From assembly GCA_918026815.1 (NCBI GenBank), contig CAKJVC010000003.1, positions 1-64,000 on the forward strand: a stretch of DNA of 64,000 bases, given 5' to 3'. Position 1 is the first letter of the stretch. Every line of letters begins with the position of its first letter. This document shows positions 57,001-64,000 of the stretch, one piece after another. This DNA is from Chalara sp. BL73 (Eukaryota; Ascomycota; Leotiomycetes; Helotiales). Position numbers and translations under genes: made by a program. Below the pieces are notes generated by a model, which worked only from the letters and a program-made list of their open reading frames with translations, ran no database searches and was not told where the DNA came from.

Positions 57001-58674
57001 GCCCGAGCAGAGTGACCAGTAAATCATTTTGTTAAGAAAGTCAACATCACGTGCCTCGACACATGCAGTATGCGGAGATATTTTTCTAGAGGGTATATAT
57101 GGTGGCCCACATACTTTAGTATCGATGATATTCCCTCACTATTTTTCAGGCTTTTAATACACTTCATTAATAGAAGTCAGTTAGCTATATTAACTAAGCC
57201 TATTGCCATATTCCCTTGACCTAACTCAAACAGTTGAAACTCTTCTTAGTCGTTAGCGGGCTGTAAATGAGCGGGACTTACGAAGGTGATAATACAGATC
57301 TCTAGACTGTTTGATCGTCAGATCCTTGAGAATGGCATTAAGATGTCGAGACGATCGCTGACCGGGTCGAGAAGGGTGGAAAGAAATTGACGACTGCGGT
57401 AAAGAGGGAGCGACGGCCGTTCCCGCGTGGTAGATCGGCTGAAAAGTGAGGATGTAAGATAGAGAGAAAAGGGGGGCTAAGGGGTGAATGAGTCAATAAT
57501 TTGGTGGTAGGTTTCGGAATCAGGCGAGAGGAGGACCAGGCGCATTTAAATACGTCCTCCAAGATCGTGCGGGCTCAGAGCTTCCTTTTTCAGGTTGATC
57601 ATCAGGAACGAAGGGGGGAGATTTTGAATGTGGAGATGGCACAAGATAACGAAGCGGGGTCGATCAGTGGGGCCCGGGTACCTGGTTAGCAGACCCTTTG
57701 AAAACAACCGCCCAACCCCTCCGAAAGCAGTGGCTTGCTAACTGTCACACGGTGTAAGATAATCAAGCTTTTAGATGACAATGCCGTGTTTTGGGGGAAA
57801 TTAGTTTAATACTCGATTATGATGCAAAATGTGGCCCTTTGATTTGAATCTTTTAAATATGCTATTACGTCAAGAATCAAAGATTCAAGCTATGAGGAAA
57901 AAACATTGTAAGTTTCTTACCAGAGCTAGGAATTCTGTACTAGCGTAGCTATATATGTTTTGTGGCAGGAGCGTCCCTATATTTCACCGGATTGCGGGAA
58001 ATTTTCTACGCAACAAGTACTTTAAACATGCCACTTATAATCTCCCATTCATTAACTCCGCAATAGAATTACACAAGATAGTCTCCAAGTTTGTCTTGCT
58101 ATATGAGTTTAGATTTAGATAGTTGTAAATAAGCAATGGCTTTCCCACTTTGTGTTTCATTCAGCGCGAACCTCATGTTCTATGGTAAATCAATGAATGT
58201 GCCAAGATTAAATTCCATTTGTTTGAAAAAGGAACTTGGAACTTTTCAATCTTAAAAGGGAGCTAAGACTTACGAGGCGTTTTTACACTTCACTCCCTGA
58301 AGTTGAATAGGGGCACAAGCGAGCCAATGGCCGTTCTTTTCTGGACTAGATCCGCCAAGCCCTCCACAACATGTGAAAACCCCCTCCGCCACAAATGCGC
58401 ACATACTGTACTGTATCTGCGGCATCCGTGTAATGCATAGATGATGCCAGCATGCTTACGCCTTGTCATGCAGATCAGTCTTCATTTGACCACTTATAGA
58501 CTCAACCCCCCTTGACAAGTTCCAAAGAGGACAACTAGCCGAGCGGCACGGCTTCATTGGGAACCACAGCCTCTTAACAAGGCTGCAGTGCCTAGATCTA
58601 TATGATTCGGGTACAAATACGGTCGAAATCCAGTTTAAGGCTCGAGCGTCTCATTAATTAACCTTTCTTCAACA
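54059..58674. other. Gene-poor, AT-rich region, second part of the island
   Basis: About 4.6 kb without an intact gene. Short open frames exist, such as minus 55051-55347 (reads VTASVEASLLECVLSALEKA...) and plus 56621-56905, but none has flanking continuity or family resemblance. The segment 55950-56300 is extremely AT-rich. At 58530-58630 A-box-like and B-box-like motifs occur without a proper tRNA fold. The final 0.3 kb must hold the promoter of the BCS1-like gene. Confidence 0.5.
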
Positions 58675-60595
58675 ATGTGGTCCTTATCTCAAGGACTCGC
58701 TGGCCTTGGGCTGCGAACTAGTCGTCTACAGTCTACCACTGGCTTACAGGTCACGGGAGACACATCGCTTCACCTCCCAGCCAACCTCCTCGATGTCTTC
58801 ATCCCCGGCTACAGCGCAGTTTCTCGAGGTCTATACGAAGCATTCGGCTTCGACATCACCAAAAGCGTTTCGGTTACATTCCTCGGCTACGCGCTCGCAA
58901 AGGCGATCTCCTTCCTCTCGCGCCAAGCCCAGTCCTTAGTCATGCAGCACCTGACTTGCTCCGTGAACATCAGCTCGGATGTCGACTCCTATGCCTGGGT
59001 TATGGACTGGCTTGCCTCGCGCGGCGTCGGCGAGAAGTCGCATCGCTTGGTCGCCCTCCCGGTCTATGGCAAGCCTAGTATGCTAGAGATGTTTAGAGAT
59101 ATGGCGGACGGAGATGATGGGTCTTCAAAGACTAGGAAAGGTACTAAGACAGACATGCGATACCAGCCCGATGTAGGACAAACACATTATTTCTGGCATA
59201 AACGTAGGCTATTCTGTTGGATGAGGCGGGAGAGACAGCAGACGAGTAATCCGCTCTTTAATTTGAATCAGAATACTATCATTGATGGGCAACTCTATTG
59301 TCTTGGCCGATCGACATTGCCGATTAAGGAGTTGCTGAAGGAGGTATTTGTATTTAATCAGGAGAAGACTGCATTGAAGACCGTTATTAGAAGACCGGCA
59401 CCAGAGAAACAAAGGCATATGGGAGGAAATCCTTGGAAGAAGGCCGCTACTAGACCATCGAGATCGATGAACACGGTTGTGCTTGGCGATGAGCAAAAGT
59501 CAAAAATTTTACAAGATATCGAGGAGTACCTCTTGCCTGAAACGCGGCAATGGTACGCTCAAAGAGGAATCCCGTACCGCAGAGGCTATGTAAGTCATAT
59601 CACGAAACCCAAGCATTTGTTCTAGGTGAGCTAACATTATGAAGTTATTCTACGGCCCTCCAGGAACAGGTAAGAATCTCCTTAAAAGCGGTTACGGGCA
59701 GGGTCGCGAGCAAATTTCACCCCAAAGGAAAGGGATAGGAGTGTGATCCCTCCTTCCCTCCTTACCACATCTCCATCCTCCCCCCCCCCCCCCCCCCCCC
59801 CCCCCCCAACCCAAAAACCCAAAATGACGGGTAATGAAAGAAGGAAAGGTACTGATTTTTGGAACAGGCAAGACATCACTCTCCTTCGCTCTGGCGGGAG
59901 TGTTTGATCTGGACGTCTACTGCATGTCCCTCCAAGATCCCACCATAACCGAAGAAGACCTCGCGACCCTCTTCGACAAGCTCCCGGAGCAATGTCTCGT
60001 TCTCCTCGAAGACATCGATTCTGCCGGCCTCATCGACCGCAAGACCGCGCTCCCGCCTCCCCCAAAGCCCAAATCAGAAGATGGCGATGAGGACGAATCG
60101 AAACCGAAGAGAGCGAAGGTCAACGAGGGCCATATTTCCCTTTCCGGCCTCCTGAATATCATCGATGGCGTGGCGAGCCATGAGGGAAGGGTGCTGATCA
60201 TGACGACCAACCATATCGAGAAGCTAGACAACGCGCTCCTGAGGCCAGGGCGGATTGACGTTCGGATACAGTTCGAGCTGGCAACGAAGCTGCACGCCGA
60301 GACGCTATTTCTGCAGATTTTCTCCGCTGCGGAACAGATATCGTCGATGGACGAGGTCGGACTCAACGGCAGCGTGAAGGAGGTGGCGAAGGAGAAGGTG
60401 CAGATACCGGATGATTTAGATATAGAGGAGCTGAGGAAGATGGCCAAGGAGTTTGCGCAGGATATCCCGGATAGGAAGATCAGTCCTGCGGAATTGCAAG
60501 GCTTCTTGATTAATTGGAAGAAGAGCCCTAGGGATGCGGTGAGCAATGCGAAAATGTGGGTAGAGAGCACATTGGCTACGAGCAATCGGGGATAA
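58675..60595 (+). CDS. BCS1-like AAA+ ATPase
   Basis: Member of the fungal expansion of Bcs1-like AAA proteins; canonical Bcs1 translocates the Rieske protein across the inner mitochondrial membrane. Three exons (58675-59589, 59645-59669, 59868-60595) give 555 aa. A hydrophobic segment occurs near residue 55-85 and the BCS1_N region follows, including RRLFCWMRRERQ and MNTVVLGDEQKSKILQDIEE. Exon 2 is 25 nt and encodes LFYGPPGTG, so Walker A (GPPGTGKTS) straddles an intron. Walker B is LVLLEDIDSAG, followed by a charged insert (PKPKSEDGDEDESKPKRAK), then LSGLLNIIDGVASHEGRVLI, TTNHIEKLDNALLRPGRID with the sensor and Arg-finger region. Intron 2 (198 nt) holds a 28-C run. Length exceeds yeast Bcs1 (456 aa), so orthology with canonical BCS1 is unlikely. 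Confidence 0.87.
59780..59807 (+). repeat. Run of 28 C inside an intron
   Basis: A pure C homopolymer within intron 2 of the BCS1-like gene, 60 nt before the acceptor. Its exact length is uncertain in any assembly. Confidence 0.9.
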
Positions 60596-60883
60596 GACGG
60601 GGAATCGGCGGAGTTTGGTTGGCAGGGGAGTATCATGGAGGATGGTGCATTTTCACATAGGTTCTGGTGTTGGTGTTACTATTAGATGTATGTATATAGG
60701 ATACATTTGAAGTTTGTGGAAGATCTACAGTTCCTAAGGATAAAATGGTCTTGATTGGTCTATTATATATACATTTGGTCTTTTCTTGTACAAATGACTC
60801 AATCGCCTCGTCGGCAGGAAGTCTAACCCTAATCATACATGAGGATATGTTACAAGTTACATGAGCGGTTTTAGTGCTCAGTC

Positions 60884-63229
60884 TCACCTCCTTTGAATTC
60901 CCCAGCTGCCCACAACACCCATAGCTTTCTCATCGCCATTCCCGACTCTCTCATCATCAAGCACTTCAGCAACGCAGCGCCAAGGATCCCTACCACCGCC
61001 CCATTTCAAGACCTTCTCTTTCATTCTCTCCCCGCTCTCTCTATCTACAGACTTTCCTCCCTGGCCCGATGCAAAGACTACCTGCCAGATGCGTTTCGCA
61101 AGCACTCTGTCGAAGAGATAGCTATAATATGTGCTTCCATAGCCAAATAAGTGGCCAAAGAATCCTTGCCAGCTAGTGCCAGGAGGGTCCGAAGGTAGTA
61201 CACCATGTTTATTCTGAATGTCATGATAGATCTGGGTAGTACTGAAAGACCTCTCTAATGGCAAGTGTGAATGGTATTCCTGATCGATCATAGAAAGTAT
61301 GATTTGGTTCTCGATATCTGAGCCTTCAAACTTCTTTTCCAAAGCCAACTTATCATTAACCATTTCATAAGGCAACGGTTGATCCGTCTCATAATGACGT
61401 GCGAACAATGACAATACTTCAGGATCACTTGCGAAATGCTCCATAAGCACGGAAGGTAGTTCTGCAAAGTCTGTAGCACATCGAGTACCTGACACATTCT
61501 GAAGAGACGTCCGACCAAGTATAGAATGAATCGCATGACCCATCTCGTGAAATAATGTTGTAACTTCATGGAAGCTGAGAAGAGATGGAGGCATTCTAGG
61601 ACTGGAATTAGTCGAGAAGTCGCATATAAGAGCGATAGTTGGTAGCTGTTTTAAGGAGCCAGATGCTATAGAAGTAGCCATGCCATCATTGGCTGCCTCT
61701 TGCGCAGATTTGAACAGGCCATTCGGTGACAATGATGCTTCTTCAAGCTCATTCTCGGCAATCTCTCGAGAACACCGCAGAGTGAAGTGCGCTGGGTTTG
61801 GCGATTTCCCTGGTCGCGAAAACAAGTCGCAGTACAAAACAGCAACATGTCCATCTGTCTCTGACACTACATCCAGCCTGCGGACATCTGAATTCCAAGT
61901 CTCGCCTGGACTAGTCTCATGAGGCACAAATCTTATTCCATACAGCCTCGTAAACAACCTGGACAGACCTTGCATGACCGTGCCAAGCGAGAAGAATGCA
62001 GAAATGAAGTCTGAATTTCTGGCTTTCGGCTTCACATTTGCCAGAACTCGGCTAGTATAGTACTCCTTGTCCCAGGCATTAAATTTGGGAGATCCTGTAG
62101 CCAATCTTTTCGCTTCTAAGAGCTCTGCCATCTCAAGCTTGACTCTTGGGCTATTATCTGCTGACAAGGCTTGTAAGAACTGATTGACTGATTCCGGCGA
62201 CTTTGCCATCTTGTCACTTAGACTCAAATGAGCAAAACTCTCGAACCTTGACAGCTTTGCTAATTCAGCCCTTCTTCTCAGCATCGTCTCTAGCTTTTCC
62301 AGCGTTCTCTCAGATGCAGTTTTACTGGCAATAAAGATCTCTTTCCGGACATCTTCATCATGCACTGACCTTAATGCTGCAAGCGATACTCCGCCAATAG
62401 TTGGCAAGGAGACTCTCCCCCAAGTTGTGAACTCCCTCACCAACATCGGCTCCATTCCTTGTAGCCTACTGCTCGGGAAGGTAATCTGATGTCGGGCAGG
62501 TTCCATCTCATCCACAAATTCTGTTCCGACCTCGCTAATCTCCTGAGAAAGTGTAACGAAACGTTCCCTTTGTGATCGAGGCAGATCGATGGCTGACTTG
62601 GCGAAGTCTTTTGCCAGAATTTGCACAACCACCAGCTCTTCCTCGTTCCAACTTGCCATAACTTCTGGAGTATTCATAGCAACCTGAAGCTGCTTATACA
62701 ATCCTGTTGTGGTATTCAAAACGTTCATATATTCAAACATCATCATATATGCTTTCGTAGCAGCCGCTTGGAACTTATCATCTGGGTGGGTAGCCCGGAC
62801 AAAATCCGATAGATCAATAACTCGACATAGCAGGTCACTGAGCCTATCCAAGTCGCGCGCAATTTTTTTGTATTCATCCACCGAAGACGCTGCCAAAACT
62901 TTTTCCACTATCCTTTTTGCCTTCCATAAACTTATATTCGCAAAGGATTCAAATCCTTGCGGATCTGTAAGATATCGATTCTGGAAAAGTCCGCAACCAC
63001 GCCCTGAATATCCATATTTGGCAGACTGAGAGAACTCTTTCCAGATATTAGGAGAATCAAAGATCTGCCGCAATGTTCTGTCATCGTGCTGAGCCCCTGG
63101 CGCGATGTTGTTCACAGGTCGAGACTCGTTGTGTTGTGAGGCGGCGATCTTGAGACCTCTCCGTCCTTGAATCTGCCGTTGAATGCATCTCGAGCAGATC
63201 CACGCCCTTGACTGGACGCTCTTTAGCAT
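60884..63229 (-). CDS. OCT1: Mitochondrial intermediate peptidase
   Basis: Thimet-type metallopeptidase (M3) that removes octapeptides from imported precursors in the mitochondrial matrix. A single exon of 781 aa. The N-terminus (MLKSVQSRAWICSRCIQRQI) is basic and forms a presequence. Visible blocks are TLRQIFDSPNIWKEFSQSAKY, LSDLLCRVIDLSDFVR, ITFPSSRL and the zinc-binding motif FHEMGHAIHSILGRT near residue 560 (HEMGH = HExxH). GTRCATDFAELPSVLMEHFA follows and supplies the third zinc ligand region; near the end is SWQGFFGHLFGYGSTYYSYLFDR. Length and order match fungal Oct1. The gene faces the BCS1-like gene tail-to-tail and is head-to-head with the MICOS gene. Confidence 0.95.
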   Translation of the reverse strand: MLKSVQSRAWICSRCIQRQIQGRRGLKIAASQHNESRPVNNIAPGAQHDDRTLRQIFDSPNIWKEFSQSAKYGYSGRGCGLFQNRYLTDPQGFESFANISLWKAKRIVEKVLAASSVDEYKKIARDLDRLSDLLCRVIDLSDFVRATHPDDKFQAAATKAYMMMFEYMNVLNTTTGLYKQLQVAMNTPEVMASWNEEELVVVQILAKDFAKSAIDLPRSQRERFVTLSQEISEVGTEFVDEMEPARHQITFPSSRLQGMEPMLVREFTTWGRVSLPTIGGVSLAALRSVHDEDVRKEIFIASKTASERTLEKLETMLRRRAELAKLSRFESFAHLSLSDKMAKSPESVNQFLQALSADNSPRVKLEMAELLEAKRLATGSPKFNAWDKEYYTSRVLANVKPKARNSDFISAFFSLGTVMQGLSRLFTRLYGIRFVPHETSPGETWNSDVRRLDVVSETDGHVAVLYCDLFSRPGKSPNPAHFTLRCSREIAENELEEASLSPNGLFKSAQEAANDGMATSIASGSLKQLPTIALICDFSTNSSPRMPPSLLSFHEVTTLFHEMGHAIHSILGRTSLQNVSGTRCATDFAELPSVLMEHFASDPEVLSLFARHYETDQPLPYEMVNDKLALEKKFEGSDIENQIILSMIDQEYHSHLPLERSFSTTQIYHDIQNKHGVLPSDPPGTSWQGFFGHLFGYGSTYYSYLFDRVLAKRIWQVVFASGQGGKSVDRESGERMKEKVLKWGGGRDPWRCVAEVLDDERVGNGDEKAMGVVGSWGIQRR

Positions 63230-63422
63230 CCTTCTTCGCAGATCTTCTGGTAATCATTCGTTGTTGTACATATGAAATAATTATTTGACATCGGCACACA
63301 AGTTGTGCATTTTATGCAAGGATGCATAAAATGCCAAGATCGTACCTTCAAGCTTTCTTGACCCTCGGAAGGAGACTGCGATAATACGTCCCAATTGACT
63401 TTACATCAACGTCAATTGAACC
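63230..63422. promoter_or_regulatory. Compact shared promoter, OCT1 / MIC27-like
   Basis: The two start codons are 193 bp apart on opposite strands, so the region must drive both mitochondrial genes. No CCAAT or TATA box of standard form was seen. A palindrome-like TTGTGCATTTTATGCAAGG stretch with the pair GCATTTTATGC / GCATAAAATGC lies at about 63307-63333. Confidence 0.5.
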
Positions 63423-64000
63423 ATGGCCTCTAGATTGTTCCTGCGGCAGGTCAGTATTTACCGTAGTAGAAGCGCTTAACTAACAGAATGTAGCGCGTTG
63501 CGCCCGCAGCGCTTCTCGCAGGCCTCGTTCTCTACCCTAAAACCAACCTCTTTGCAGAGGCGCCGGACAAAATTAATGTATGCCGGCAGGGTGATTCCAT
63601 TGTTATTTATGATTCTAACAGATCCTATAGGCAAAAAAACCTATCTACGATGACTACGAATTGCCCCCAGCACCTCCCACTTCTGCCCCTACATCTCCAT
63701 CAGACACCACCACAAAAGTGAGATCACCCACTCCCACAGATCGATTAGCAGCACAAATTGGAAAGGCACGTGTGTTTCTGCATGGCTATGTAGCAGCTGG
63801 GGAGAACAAGGTCAATGAGTTCATGGATCAAGCCCTTCATCTCGAATCCAGCTTCACCAGCACGATTGCATCCCTTGCTCCCGAACCAAAGACTGGAGAG
63901 AAACTTATGCCAGGATCAATCTATGTTCTAGTGGCTGCCATGACTGGAAGTATAATATCTAGAAACCAGAATATTGTGCTGAGAGCGGTTGTGCCTGCTG
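63423..64000 (+). CDS. MICOS subunit Mic26/Mic27-type (apolipoprotein O-like), 3' truncated by window
   Basis: Inner-membrane component that shapes cristae junctions. Exon 1 (63423-63449) encodes MASRLFLRQ. Intron 1 (63450-63493) uses the acceptor AATGTAG, giving RVAPAALLAGLVLYPKTNLF, a hydrophobic N-terminal segment. Exon 2 ends at 63577. Intron 2 (63578-63630) leads to KKPIYDDYELPPAPPTSAPT, a Pro-rich linker, then TDRLAAQIGKARVFLHGYVA and a helical region ENKVNEFMDQALHLESSFTS, and a TM-like segment beginning MPGSIYVLVAAMTGSIIS with a Gly/Ser-rich face. The text matches fungal Mic26/27 (Aim37-like) proteins. The frame is still open at the window edge. Confidence 0.8.

Noticed and set aside
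58530..58635. tRNA-like motif: A-box-like TAGCCGAGCGGC, hairpin AGCCT-CTTAACA-AGGCT and B-box-like GGTCGAAATCC.
   Set aside because: About 15 extra bases lie between the D-arm and the supposed anticodon stem, and the acceptor stem does not pair properly. Chance or a very decayed tRNA.

Overview
The window is nuclear DNA of a filamentous ascomycete (Pezizomycotina). Genes carry many short introns of about 45-200 nt with GTRNGT donors and CTRAY-like branch sites. The gene content is fungal: a Zn2Cys6 transcription factor, a DUF6594 protein, a Helo-like/ankyrin protein, an RTG2-type phosphatase and a CE1 acetylxylan esterase. A Leotiomycetes origin is possible but is only an impression. No plasmid, viral or bacterial sequence is evident. 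Most multi-exon models were checked by joining exons by hand. Nearly all give a clean reading frame of the length expected for the family.

Layout. 0-8 kb: secreted acetylxylan esterase, a broken GA4-desaturase-family (CmcJ-like) gene, RTG2, and a flavodoxin-type quinone reductase with an odd interrupted C-terminal tail. 8.9-23.3 kb: a dense housekeeping block with MSH1, RPP0, TRM82, a PPR-like protein, HEM12, FCY1 and a YDJ1-type DnaJ. 24-46.8 kb: a Zn2Cys6 regulator, a disrupted Helo-like/ankyrin gene, a hot-dog thioesterase, a DUF6594 membrane protein, an orphan protein, a stand-alone protein resembling the tail of fungal GT1 glycosyltransferases, a CorA-like protein, a large Na+/Ca2+ exchanger and condensin subunit BRN1. 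46.8-58.7 kb: an AT-rich, gene-poor island with a nonsense-riddled relic gene, one intact F-box/2EXR-like gene and a 532-bp inverted-repeat element (MITE). 58.7-64 kb: a BCS1-like AAA ATPase, OCT1, and the start of a MIC26/27-type MICOS gene that runs off the window.

Functional links. Many intact genes serve mitochondria: MSH1 (mtDNA repair), OCT1 (presequence processing), MIC27-like (cristae), BCS1-like (inner-membrane AAA) and RTG2 (retrograde signalling). OCT1 and the MIC27-like gene share a promoter of under 200 bp. HEM12 supplies haem. The other housekeeping genes cover translation (RPP0, TRM82), folding (YDJ1), pyrimidine salvage (FCY1) and chromosome condensation (BRN1).

Most notable observations: (1) a quinone reductase whose frame continues past a TGA for 51 codons into a Cys-rich tail ending in a CaaX box, a candidate for stop-codon readthrough or recent anchor loss; (2) an 8-nt micro-exon in FCY1 and a 25-nt exon encoding the Walker A loop of the BCS1-like ATPase; (3) an RPP0 intron bounded by 9-bp direct repeats, suggesting intron gain; (4) a GC-AG intron in RTG2; (5) the MITE with near-perfect 50-bp inverted repeats; and (6) pseudogenes whose stop codons are explainable by C-to-T changes, consistent with RIP.
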